Part shown: positions 1 to 7,539 of the stretch, piece by piece
Layout of the letters: each line of letters starts with the position of its first letter
Position numbering within the stretch: position 1 is the first letter of the stretch
From: Acidimicrobiales bacterium
GTDB lineage: Bacteria > Actinomycetota > Acidimicrobiia > Acidimicrobiales > SZUA-35
DNA: 37,825 nucleotides
Assembly (NCBI GenBank): GCA_024638805.1
Contig: JAHEJO010000005.1
Location: 1-37,825 of the forward strand
Direction of reading: 5' to 3'
Made by a program: the position numbers and the translations under genes
Notes under the pieces: generated by a model
Database searches by the model: none
Seen by the model: only the letters and a program-made list of their open reading frames with translations
What the model was told of the DNA's origin: nothing

Positions 1-878
1 TCCAGGAGGACCGGATCGAGGTGGGCCATGTCGCACTCGTAGTCGACGAGAGCAACAGCGATCTCCTCTTCCTGGAGGCCGGCCAGTGCGTCGGCGCGAG
101 CTCCGGTGAGATCCTCGAGATCGTCGCCGTCGAGCAGTTCGTCGAGGCGGTCACCGTATTCCTCGATGATCTCGTCCTGATCCTCGTAGTCGTAGCCGGC
201 CTCACCCATGCAGTCGCTCCACGCCAGTTGGGCGGCATCAACCCTGCCGTCACGCTCGATGAGCAGATCCTTGGGGTTCACGAAGTCCGGGTCGAGCTGC
301 TCGCTGGTGAAGCTGGCTTCGATCGCCTGGAGGGTGCAGCCGCCCACGGGCTCGAAATCCTCCTCGTCGAACTGGAACGAAAAGGTGGCCTCGGGGTCTT
401 CACCGTAGAGCGTCCTGTCGTAAGCCACCTGGTCGACCTCGGACAGCGAGTCGTGGATGGCCAGGTTCCGTTCGCCGAGCTCGATCTGCTTGGCGAGGTT
501 GTCGAAGCGGGTGGTCTTGCCGTAGCCCCACTGGCTCTTGTACTCCTCGGCGGTCATGCCCTGCTCGCTGCGTATCGATTGCATGGCCAGTTCGACGGTG
601 TCGACCCCGGCCGGGATGTACTCGAAGCCGGCTGCGGCCATGCAACTGGCGATCTCGGCCTGTACCGACTCCACTGCGACGGTCCACTCCTCGTCGGTGA
701 GACCGAACTCACGGGTCCCGAAACCGAGTTCGGCAGCGATGTCCGATACGTCCGACCCCGTGGCGGTGACGGTCGTGCAGCCGCTCCCGCAGGCGGTGGT
801 ACCCAGGCCGATGGCGACGACCCGTAGAGCCGTTGGCGCCCATCGACCGAAACCGACCTTGCTCTTGTGTGCTGACAT
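1..878 (-). CDS. Secreted Cys-repeat lipoprotein, C-terminus cut by window edge
   Basis: The frame is open from an ATG at 878 to the left edge, giving about 292 residues without a stop. A strong Shine-Dalgarno GGAGGG lies 6 bases upstream of the ATG. The N-terminus has basic residues, a short hydrophobic stretch and a Cys at residue 30 (context TTAC), which fits a lipoprotein signal, although Thr at -3 is atypical. Two related motifs of the form C-M-x-x-A-G-[FY]-x-Y occur near residues 73 and 220 (SCMAAAGFEY and DCMGEAGYDYE), so the mature protein is probably an internal duplication. No enzyme motif is recognisable. It diverges from a MacA/MacB-like ABC operon and may be a surface partner of it; that is inference. 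Confidence 0.75.
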   Translation of the reverse strand, partial: MSAHKSKVGFGRWAPTALRVVAIGLGTTACGSGCTTVTATGSDVSDIAAELGFGTREFGLTDEEWTVAVESVQAEIASCMAAAGFEYIPAGVDTVELAMQSIRSEQGMTAEEYKSQWGYGKTTRFDNLAKQIELGERNLAIHDSLSEVDQVAYDRTLYGEDPEATFSFQFDEEDFEPVGGCTLQAIEASFTSEQLDPDFVNPKDLLIERDGRVDAAQLAWSDCMGEAGYDYEDQDEIIEEYGDRLDELLDGDDLEDLTGARADALAGLQEEEIAVALVDYECDMAHLDPVLL

Positions 879-899
879 CTGCAACCCTCCGTCTAGTGC

Positions 900-913
900 C
901 CGCTGACCAGCGG
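900..913. repeat. Short palindrome with GCTGACC half-site
   Basis: CCGCTG-AC-CAGCGG is a 6-bp-arm dyad 22 bp upstream of the lipoprotein start. It contains GCTGACC, close to the GCTGACT heptamers further right. Its heptamer starts exactly 44 bp (four 11-bp turns) before the one at 946. Confidence 0.45.
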
Positions 914-945
914 ATTTCGCTTCACACCGTAACTACCACAGCTTG

Positions 946-1004
946 GCTGACTGCGAGCTGACTCGATCGGGAACTGCGAGGATCGCAGTCAGCTACCAGT
1001 CAGC
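946..1004. promoter_or_regulatory. Large inverted repeat made of tandem 11-bp-spaced heptamers
   Basis: GCTGACT occurs at 946-952 and 957-963. Its inverse AGTCAGC occurs at 987-993 and 998-1004. Each pair has an 11-bp period. The left arm (946-967) and right arm (982-1004) form a near-perfect inverted repeat around a 14-bp spacer. A nested dyad ACTGCGA-GGA-TCGCAGT lies at 973-989. The right pair ends 10 bp before a candidate -10 box (1015-1020) of the ABC operon. The spacing suits SARP or OmpR/PhoB-type activators. Confidence 0.7.
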
Positions 1005-1014
1005 TGTGACCTGC

Positions 1015-1020
1015 CAGACT
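1015..1020 (+). promoter_or_regulatory. Candidate -10 box for a leaderless export operon
   Basis: CAGACT ends 8 bases before the ATG at 1029, and there is no Shine-Dalgarno sequence. It keeps the A and final T of the TANNNT pattern seen at many genes here. The heptamer repeats lie where the -35 box would be. Confidence 0.4.
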
Positions 1021-1028
1021 TCGGGGCC

Positions 1029-2219
1029 ATGACGCGCCGCAAGACCGCCCTGATGTTCGTTGCTGCGGTGGTGCTTGCATCTGTTGGCGGCTGGATCCTG
1101 GGATCGAGGGTGACCTCGCCGGCGGAGATAGCGGCTCGGACCGCAGCCCCTCAACCTTCGCCGATCCTCGTGGCCAGCGAGACCCGCGTATTGTCCACGA
1201 ACGTGGTGACCAGAGGAACGGGTCGCTTCGGCGCACCTCGAGAAGTTGGGCTGGTCCGGAGCCTCCTCAAGGGCGAGACACAGGTTGTGACACAGCTCCC
1301 CGCCCTGGCGCAGCAGGCAGCCGAGGGCGACGTGCTGCTCACCGTGTCGGGGCGACCGGTCATCGTCCTCCAAGGCGACCAGCCGTCGTTTCGCGACCTG
1401 GGACCTGGCATGGCTGGCACCGACGTGGACCAGCTCGAAGCGGCCCTCGATCGGCTGGGGTACGAACCTGGCACGGTCGGTGAGGGATATGATCGTGACA
1501 CCGAACAGGCGGTCCGCGCACTGTACGCCGTCGCAGGGTTCGAACCCGCGCTGGCTTCCAGCAGACAGCTTTCAGAGGTCTTCTCGTCCGACACCGAGCT
1601 CTTCGCCGGTTCGATCCCGAGCGCTGGCGTCCTGGTCCCTGCCGACGAGATCTTCTTCTTGCCGGCACTGCCGGTACGGGTTGCCGATATCGCCATCGCC
1701 CTGGGCCAGGCGATCGACGGGCCGGCGCTCACCGTCACCGACGCCAACGTCTCCATCGACGGGTCGCTCCCGATCGAGCAGTCGGGGCTCGTGACCGCCG
1801 GGATGGCGGTGGTGATCGACGAGCCGGACCTCGGGATCGAGGCCGACGGGATCATCAGCCGAATCGCCGACGCCCCCGGCACCGACGGCGTCGACGGGTT
1901 TCATGTCTACTTCGAAGTCACGGTGGACAACGCCCCGCCAAACCTGGTGAACGCATCCGTACGACTCACCATCCCCGTCGAATCGACCTCCGACGAAGTT
2001 CTCGTGGTCCCCGTCACCGCGCTGACGCTGGCTCCCGACGGCTCATCACAGGTCCAGGTCGACCGCAACGGCTTCCTCGAGCCCGTCGAGGTCCGACCCG
2101 GTCTGTCGGCGCAGGGTCTCGTGGAGGTCGAGGCGATCGACGCCCGTCTGGAATCGGGGGATCTGGTCCTGATCGGCTTCGACAACGGTGGGACGGTGAC
2201 CGAGGAAGCCAATGGCTGA
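1029..2219 (+). CDS. Periplasmic adaptor (MacA/HlyD-like) with peptidoglycan-binding-like domain
   Basis: A 396-residue membrane-anchored adaptor of a tripartite-like ABC export or remodelling system. Residues 8-26 form an N-terminal membrane anchor. Residues about 122-172 look like a peptidoglycan_binding_1 domain (FRDLGPGMAGTDV then a helical LEAALDRLGY repeat). The rest is beta-rich, as in the barrel and membrane-proximal parts of HlyD/MacA proteins. The coiled-coil hairpin of Gram-negative MacA is absent, as expected without an outer membrane. The stop overlaps the start of the ATPase gene by 8 bases, indicating one operon with translational coupling. The substrate is unknown. Confidence 0.85.
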   Translation: MTRRKTALMFVAAVVLASVGGWILGSRVTSPAEIAARTAAPQPSPILVASETRVLSTNVVTRGTGRFGAPREVGLVRSLLKGETQVVTQLPALAQQAAEGDVLLTVSGRPVIVLQGDQPSFRDLGPGMAGTDVDQLEAALDRLGYEPGTVGEGYDRDTEQAVRALYAVAGFEPALASSRQLSEVFSSDTELFAGSIPSAGVLVPADEIFFLPALPVRVADIAIALGQAIDGPALTVTDANVSIDGSLPIEQSGLVTAGMAVVIDEPDLGIEADGIISRIADAPGTDGVDGFHVYFEVTVDNAPPNLVNASVRLTIPVESTSDEVLVVPVTALTLAPDGSSQVQVDRNGFLEPVEVRPGLSAQGLVEVEAIDARLESGDLVLIGFDNGGTVTEEANG

Positions 2220-3087
2220 GGTGGCCACCCTCGAGCTGGCATCGGTCAGCCGGCAGTACGGCGATGACGCGCCCATCCACGCCCTGAAGAACGTGGACCT
2301 CCGGGTCGAGCGAGGTGAATGGGTGGCCATCGAAGGTCCCTCGGGGTCGGGAAAGTCGACCCTTCTCAACATCTTGGGTTGTCTCGACCGGCCGACGAGC
2401 GGTTCATATTTGTTCAAGGGATTGGACGTTGGCGCCCTCGGTGATCGTGAGCGGGGCGGACTCCGTAGCCGTCACATCGCCTTCGTTTTCCAGTCGTTCC
2501 ATCTGCTCGCTCATCGCAGCGTCGTGGAGAACGTGATGCTGGCCGAGGTCTATCAGCGCGGTTCTCGGCGCGAGCGCCGGGCCAGGGCCGAGGCGATCCT
2601 CGATCGCGTCGGTCTGTCACACCGCTTCGATTATCTCCCGTCCAAGCTCTCCGGCGGAGAACGCCAGCGGGTGGCCATCGCCCGGGCTCTCCTCGGGTCA
2701 CGGGATGTGCTGCTGTGCGACGAACCGACCGGCAACCTGGACACGGCGACAGGCCTCGCGATCATGGAGCTGTTGGCCGGCCTCCACGCCGAGGGCCTGA
2801 CCATCGTGATGATCACCCACAGTCCCGAGTTGGCGATGATCGCCTCCCGCCAAGTCCGCATCGTCGACGGCGAGCTCTCCGACGGGTCCTCCGCTCACGG
2901 GCTCTCGGACTACGCGCCCCTCGAGGCGTGGGTGCCCCTCGAGGCTGCCGACGGCGGTGCCGACGGGTGGCCGACCGATTCGTTGCGCCTGGTCGGTCCG
3001 TTGATCGAAGGAACCCGGGTTCGAGAGGGTCCCGCCCACGGTGCAGACGTTGAGTCCTCGACGGGCAGCGACGCAGGTGGGTCGTGA
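2212..3087 (+). CDS. ABC transporter ATP-binding protein, MacB/LolD type
   Basis: A 291-residue cytosolic ATPase that powers the FtsX-type permease encoded next. Walker A is GPSGSGKST (42-50), the Q-loop Gln is about 94, the signature is LSGGERQRVAIARAL (146-160), Walker B is VLLCDEPT (166-173), followed by the D-loop NLDTAT and switch His 203. The core resembles LolD/MacB proteins, which usually end near 225-235. The remaining 60 residues are a low-complexity, Gly/Asp-rich tail of unknown role. The ATG lies inside the end of the adaptor gene, and its stop overlaps the GTG of the permease (GTGA). Confidence 0.93.
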   Translation: MAEVATLELASVSRQYGDDAPIHALKNVDLRVERGEWVAIEGPSGSGKSTLLNILGCLDRPTSGSYLFKGLDVGALGDRERGGLRSRHIAFVFQSFHLLAHRSVVENVMLAEVYQRGSRRERRARAEAILDRVGLSHRFDYLPSKLSGGERQRVAIARALLGSRDVLLCDEPTGNLDTATGLAIMELLAGLHAEGLTIVMITHSPELAMIASRQVRIVDGELSDGSSAHGLSDYAPLEAWVPLEAADGGADGWPTDSLRLVGPLIEGTRVREGPAHGADVESSTGSDAGGS

Positions 3088-4337
3088 GCGAGCTGACCGA
3101 TTTCGATCCCGATCCGCTCCTGAGGGTGGACGCGTCGGAGATGTCCCCGGTCGATCTGGCCGACGAAGCCTCGGCCGGACTGTTCGCTCGTCCCGGCAGA
3201 ACTCTGCTCACCGTCCTCGGCACCGTCATCGGGCTGGCCGCACTCGTCGCCACCCTGGGGCTGTCGAGCACGGCCAGCAACCGGATCGTCGGCCGATTCG
3301 ACGAGCTTGCCGCAACCGAGATCGTGGTCAGCTCCCGGCCCACGCCGCGGGCCGGGGTGTCCAACGAGATCCCCTGGGATGCTGCCGAGCGACTCAGCCG
3401 GCTGAACGGGGTCGTTGCCGCCGGAACCCTCAGCCGGGTCGACGCCGGGAACGTGTTGATCTCGACCGCTCCGGTCAGTGATCCGACCCGTCGGACCGAT
3501 TTCGATCTGTCGGTCCAGGCGGTCTCGCCGTCGGCCTTCCCCGCCGTTCGAGCCGAATTGAGCACCGGCCGGTTCTTCGACGAGGGATTCTCGAACCGGG
3601 CTGATCGGGTGGCGGTGCTGGGGACCAGTGCCGCGGAACGGTTGAGCGTCGTCAATCTGTCGACCCGCCCGGCGATCAGTATCGGGGACGAGGTGTTCAC
3701 GGTCATCGGTATCGTCTCCGATGTCGGGCGCCAGCATGACCTGGTCGGCTCGGTCATCATTCCCGAAGGCACGGCTCGGGAGCTCTACCACCTGAGGGCC
3801 CCCGAAATCGTTGTGGTGGAGACCGCCTTGGGGGCCAACGACCTGATCACCGCGCAGATCCCTCTGGCGCTCCGGCCCGACAACGACGTCGCGTTGAAGG
3901 TGGTTTCACCCCCCGATCAGCAGCGGGTCCGCGACGCCGTCGAATCCGACCTGAACCTGCTCTTCGTCGTCCTGGGGGGTGTGTCACTGCTGGTCGGTGC
4001 GATCGGTATCGCCAACGTCACCCTCGTTTCGGTCATGGAGCGGACCGGCGAGATCGGCTTGCGCCGCGCCCTCGGAGCCAGTCGGCTCCACATCGCCAGT
4101 CAGTTCTTGGTGGAGAGCAGCGCCATCGGTTTCGTAGGCGGGATCATCGGTGCCAGTGTCGGTGTGCTGATCGTGGTCTCGGTCGCCGCCTACCAGTCGT
4201 GGACACCGGTTCTCGATCTGTGGTTGGCCGTCGCCGCTCCGCTGGCCGGTGCCCTGATCGGGCTCCTCGCCGGCACCTACCCGGCGTCACGGGCGGCCGC
4301 GTTGGAACCGGTGGAGGCCCTGCGCTCGTCGACCTGA
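3084..4337 (+). CDS. ABC transporter permease, MacB/FtsX family
   Basis: A 417-residue permease with the MacB layout. It has one N-terminal membrane helix (about 40-62), a large extracytoplasmic MacB_PCD-type domain (about 65-280), and three C-terminal helices (about 288-312, 345-370, 382-405) forming the FtsX domain. The loop ERTGEIGLRRALGASR is the hallmark coupling segment of this family. The GTG start overlaps the ATPase stop by 4 bases. Together with the adaptor it forms a complete adaptor-ATPase-permease export or mechanotransmission module. It is convergent with the lipoprotein gene ending at 4353. Confidence 0.92.
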   Translation: MSELTDFDPDPLLRVDASEMSPVDLADEASAGLFARPGRTLLTVLGTVIGLAALVATLGLSSTASNRIVGRFDELAATEIVVSSRPTPRAGVSNEIPWDAAERLSRLNGVVAAGTLSRVDAGNVLISTAPVSDPTRRTDFDLSVQAVSPSAFPAVRAELSTGRFFDEGFSNRADRVAVLGTSAAERLSVVNLSTRPAISIGDEVFTVIGIVSDVGRQHDLVGSVIIPEGTARELYHLRAPEIVVVETALGANDLITAQIPLALRPDNDVALKVVSPPDQQRVRDAVESDLNLLFVVLGGVSLLVGAIGIANVTLVSVMERTGEIGLRRALGASRLHIASQFLVESSAIGFVGGIIGASVGVLIVVSVAAYQSWTPVLDLWLAVAAPLAGALIGLLAGTYPASRAAALEPVEALRSST

Positions 4338-4352
4338 GCCCTCGGGAGGTTC

Positions 4353-5348
4353 TCAGCTCAGGGGTTGTGTCGTGCCATACACGTCGGGGCTGAACTCGTA
4401 GGCGCGCGCTTCCATGGCCAGCGCGAGGGCGCGGTACTCCTCGAGCTCGGCGGGGGAGATCGGTCCGAAGTCGACCACTTCCAACTGCTCCTGCGTTTCG
4501 TCGTCACCACGAAAGTCGACCTGCACGTTGCCCACTCCCCGGGCGTAGGACTTGAGCTGGAAGATGCCTTCCTCCTCCAGGCTCGACTCGGCGATGACCA
4601 ACACCTCGAAACAGTCGAGTTCGACGCAGGTCTCCTCACCTATCGCCTCGACACGCCCGAAGTCGGACCATTCGACCGCAGGGCCCCAACCTTGGAAGTA
4701 GGGGGGCAGGTCCAGGGCGGGGTCGGCGTACATTTTGATCCCCGCCCGTGCTTCCGCGGCACCGGGGATCCATGCGGGCGCTGCCACGAACTCGCCGTCC
4801 TCGTATTCCTCGGGGTACTCCCCGAAGAACCACACGTTGCCGTCGTTGTCTTGGGCGTAGAACGCCAGCTCGGCCTCGACGAGTTCATCGTCGCTGTAGT
4901 CCTCGATCCACGCGACGACGGTTTCCACGCCGTCGATCTCCTTTGTCAGATCGATCACGGTGAATTCGATCCGGTGGTCGAGTGTCTCGCCTTCCTCGAC
5001 GGTGATCCCGTCGAGGATCAGACGGTTGCCGGGGGTCAGTGGGAACCACTCGTTGTCGACGGTGGTCGGGTCGTCGAAGACCGCAGACTCGAAGTCCTCG
5101 TGCACCGGTTCGATCGATGCGGTCTCGCCGTCATCGCTCTCGCCGTTCTCGGGGGCCTCGGTGGTTTCGGTGGTCTCGGCGCCGACCGTGGTCGCGGTGG
5201 TTTCGCTGGTCTCGGCGCCGACCGTCGTGGCGGTCGTTTCGCTGGTGGTGGCGCTGTCGTCGGTGCTGCTCCCGCAGCCGGTCAGCATCCAGAGCGAACA
5301 GACGAGTGCCAACCCTGCCGCTCCTCGGCGTCGTCTAGTGGTAGCCAT
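4353..5348 (-). CDS. Secreted lipoprotein with Thr/Glu-rich linker
   Basis: A 331-residue predicted lipoprotein. It has an Arg-rich N-terminus, a hydrophobic core and the lipobox LTGC with Cys 25. A Ser/Thr/Glu-rich linker (about 26-75) contains a 12-residue tandem repeat. A folded acidic domain of about 250 residues follows, with many Trp/Tyr/Phe residues and a Cys pair (ETCVELDCFE). No family was identified. The ATG at 5348 has an AAGGAG Shine-Dalgarno with 7-base spacing; the frame stays open upstream to 6146, but that part overlaps the next gene and is not coding-like. It is convergent with the export operon, 15 bp away. Confidence 0.82.
   Translation of the reverse strand: MATTRRRRGAAGLALVCSLWMLTGCGSSTDDSATTSETTATTVGAETSETTATTVGAETTETTEAPENGESDDGETASIEPVHEDFESAVFDDPTTVDNEWFPLTPGNRLILDGITVEEGETLDHRIEFTVIDLTKEIDGVETVVAWIEDYSDDELVEAELAFYAQDNDGNVWFFGEYPEEYEDGEFVAAPAWIPGAAEARAGIKMYADPALDLPPYFQGWGPAVEWSDFGRVEAIGEETCVELDCFEVLVIAESSLEEEGIFQLKSYARGVGNVQVDFRGDDETQEQLEVVDFGPISPAELEEYRALALAMEARAYEFSPDVYGTTQPLS
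5172..5243. repeat. Two 36-bp tandem repeats inside lipoprotein linker
   Basis: Copies at 5172-5207 and 5208-5243 differ at a few third-position bases and encode two copies of a 12-residue Ser/Glu/Thr/Ala/Val/Gly linker unit (TATTVGAETSET-like). This is in-frame duplication of a flexible spacer. Confidence 0.8.
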
Positions 5349-5464
5349 GGGTGTGCTCCTTGGTGTTTTCTGCCTCAGTGCGATATGGACGATTCGTGCA
5401 ATCAAGGTCTTTCCACCTTCTTGGTTGTTGCGGTGCTGGGTAGGACCGTTTCGGGTGAGGTCGG

Positions 5465-6058
5465 TCAGTTGAGTCGGCGCATCATGAGCAGGGTCATGTC
5501 GGAACGTATGAGCTGTTCCCCCTCGTCGAAGAGGGCAGAAAGGTTCTCGTCGGCCAACATCTTGGTGTTGGCTGTCTGAAGGCTGTCGGCGTCGCGGTGA
5601 TAGGCGAGCCACACGAGGCCGCCCACCTCGCCGAAAACGGTCACTGCGAAGGTCACCGGTACGGCTATGCCGCGGGCCAGACTGGCCCGCAGGCGGAGCC
5701 CCCAGTCGATAGCCTGCCTCTGGTGGCCAGGCCGTGCATGGGCTCGCAACGTGGTGAGGTACGGTGCCGGTTCCGTTGGTGGTGTTCCGAGGAACACCTC
5801 GACAAGCGTCTCCAGGTGAGGATCGGTGAACGACATCGCCATCTGCTGCAGGGTCTCGAGGTACTCCTTGGCGGAGAACAGCCTGGCCTGGGCGTCGTCC
5901 ATCTCCCGGATCGAGCCGAAGCGACTGCTCCACACGACCGAGTTGCCGTCGAGCGAGTACGGGCTGGCCCAGACGGTCACGGGAACATGTGTGATCGTCT
6001 CGACGGTCTCGGCCAGGTCGATCGAGTTGCCAAGAGCCGAATCGATGTCGACATCCAC
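5465..6058 (-). CDS. Protein of unknown function, 5' end uncertain
   Basis: About 197 residues with no recognised family. It has well-spaced Trp/Tyr/Phe, a segment rich in small hydrophobics (GIAVPVTFAVTVFGEVGGL), and a C-terminus ending LLMMRRLN. It reads like a soluble alpha/beta protein. The start is ambiguous. GTG at 6058 has no good ribosome site, and GTG at 6163 also lacks one. A strong GGGGAGGG at about 6092-6099 sits just before ATC/ATT codons in the same frame, with no ATG/GTG/TTG at the right spacing. It lies between a lipoprotein and the SARP gene in the same orientation, so it may belong to that regulatory group. Confidence 0.6.
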   Translation of the reverse strand: MDVDIDSALGNSIDLAETVETITHVPVTVWASPYSLDGNSVVWSSRFGSIREMDDAQARLFSAKEYLETLQQMAMSFTDPHLETLVEVFLGTPPTEPAPYLTTLRAHARPGHQRQAIDWGLRLRASLARGIAVPVTFAVTVFGEVGGLVWLAYHRDADSLQTANTKMLADENLSALFDEGEQLIRSDMTLLMMRRLN

Positions 6059-6291
6059 GAACGTTCGCCGCGTGCTGTGTATGAAAATGATCCCTCCCCT
6101 GCTGTGATGCGTCCGACCTTTCAGATGAGGCGGTAGTACCGACCATGACTGCTCATCGCTCACTGCGCAAGGTCGTTTGGCCGTCGGTGACAGCGCTGTG
6201 TCGCCACCGCAACGCGGCCGCGACACGAACGCGTCGGCGGCGCGACGACGCTCCTTCGGTCCCCGACGTTAGCCGATCCAGCGACGTCGGG

Positions 6292-7071
6292 TCAGCTGAT
6301 GATCATCGGCTCCTGGGCCAGCACCCGACGTTCGGTCTCACGCAGCTCAGGACCGGGGTCCACGCCGATTTCCCGCTGCAGGATGCTCCGGGCCTCGGTG
6401 TAGGCGCGCAGTGCCTCGCTCTGGCGCCCCGATTGGTAGAGAGCGATCATCAGCAAGCACCAGCGTCGTTCGCGGAGGGGTTCCTCGGTGGTGAGTTGGT
6501 TCAGATAGGCGACCGCCGGCTTGGCCATACGGATCATCAACTCGGCTTGGTCTTCCTCGGTCCGGCGGCGCAACTCGGTCATTCGAGCGGCGGCCGCCTG
6601 CCCGACCCGGCTCGTCGTGAGGTCTTCCCACGGTTCGCCCGAGGACGACAGGGCCAAAGCCATCGAATAGCTCCCGCTGCCGAGCTCCAGTTCTCCGTCC
6701 GAGACAAGGTCTCTGCCTTCGTTCACGAATCGCACGAATCGATGGACGTCGACCTGCTCGACATCGGCCACGATGCGATATCCGCTGGCGGTCGTCTCGA
6801 GATCGATCGGCGCGATGCGGCGGCGGAGCCGCATGACCAGTGTGCGCAGCGCATGACCTGGGTCGCGAGGCTTTCCGTTGGGCCAGAGCGCATCGGAAAG
6901 CCGGTTCACCGGCTGGTGGTCGCCGGGGTGGAGCAGCAGGGCGGCCAGGAGCGATCGTTCCCTATGACCGCCGGCGGGCTGAGCAGCTCCTCCGGCCACG
7001 AGCGACGTGGGGCCGAAGCACCGAAAAGAGGGGTCCCGCTCTGGGTCGAACGGTGTGCTCTTCACCGACAA
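6292..7071 (-). CDS. SARP-family transcriptional regulator (AfsR/DnrI-like)
   Basis: A 259-residue regulator with the minimal SARP architecture. An OmpR-like winged-helix DNA-binding domain lies at about 15-110 (LLAALLLHPGDHQPVNRLSD, then LRRRIAP and SGYRI). A bacterial transcriptional activation domain (BTAD, TPR-like) lies at about 118-255, ending EIGVDPGPELRETERRVL. SARPs are actinobacterial activators that bind heptamer repeats with 11-bp period. The likely start is TTG at 7071, because a GGAGGG ribosome site lies 7 bases upstream; a GTG two codons later has poorer spacing. No ATPase or sensor domain is attached. It is 5 kb from a matching heptamer array upstream of the export operon. Confidence 0.88.
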   Translation of the reverse strand: MSVKSTPFDPERDPSFRCFGPTSLVAGGAAQPAGGHRERSLLAALLLHPGDHQPVNRLSDALWPNGKPRDPGHALRTLVMRLRRRIAPIDLETTASGYRIVADVEQVDVHRFVRFVNEGRDLVSDGELELGSGSYSMALALSSSGEPWEDLTTSRVGQAAAARMTELRRRTEEDQAELMIRMAKPAVAYLNQLTTEEPLRERRWCLLMIALYQSGRQSEALRAYTEARSILQREIGVDPGPELRETERRVLAQEPMIIS

Positions 7072-7098
7072 GCTTCTCCCTCCAGATGCGGGAGGTCG

Positions 7099-7129
7099 AT
7101 CACCCTAGCCCGCCAACACACAGGGTGAT
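7099..7129. promoter_or_regulatory. Operator-like inverted repeat over SARP promoter
   Basis: ATCACCCT and AGGGTGAT are perfect 8-bp inverted arms separated by 15 bp. The promoter-proximal arm overlaps a candidate -10 (TAGGGT on the minus strand, 7102-7107), 30 bp upstream of the SARP start. This placement suits a repressor or autoregulatory site. Confidence 0.5.
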
Positions 7130-7525
7130 ACTACATCCCAACCCGGGGTCGGGGGAAACAAAGGGGCATGACTCCCTATGCCTGAAACACAAAGGCCCAT
7201 GCTCGGTGTGTGGATCTACCTCGATGTGCCTCGTTTACCCCAATGCACTGTCACGAAGTACTTCCATCGAGTGGCGATCCGAGATACTGCTGAAGTCCAA
7301 AAAGGAACTGGAGACTGCCACCGTGGGTGTCGGGTCGCTCGACAGCCGCGCAACGTCACAATCGACGATGGTGTCGAGTCCTCTGTCGTCGGGCCGCCTC
7401 GCGCCACCTGCCCGGGGAGCTGCCGAGCTCAGCATCGTGTGACCCGATGGGGCCGGCTCGGGTGAGTCGCGCCGCCATCGGCGATTTTAGGTCTCATCAG
7501 TTCGAGGTCGCTGGCGAGGTGCTCG
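7130..7525. other. Gene-free stretch between the SARP gene and hemB
   Basis: About 400 bp with no convincing coding frame, RNA fold or repeat. Short open frames exist but lack ribosome sites and protein-like composition. Parts are less GC-rich than the flanking genes. Only the SARP promoter region (left) and hemB promoter (right) can be pointed to. Confidence 0.5.
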
Positions 7526-7531
7526 TACGCT
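7526..7531 (+). promoter_or_regulatory. Leaderless -10 box of hemB
   Basis: TACGCT ends 8 bases before the hemB ATG and there is no ribosome site, so transcription probably starts at or next to the start codon. Confidence 0.55.
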
Positions 7532-7539
7532 GAACGGCG

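Noticed and set aside
21-827. Long plus-strand open frame at the left edge
   Set aside because: It mirrors the minus-strand lipoprotein gene, which has a ribosome site, a signal peptide and repeats; the plus frame has none of these.
5172-5243. Tandem repeat as a CRISPR or minisatellite
   Set aside because: Only two in-frame copies with no spacers; it encodes a linker in a lipoprotein.
7178-7465. Possible small genes in the gap before hemB
   Set aside because: The frames lack ribosome sites or leaderless -10 boxes and have no protein-like composition.
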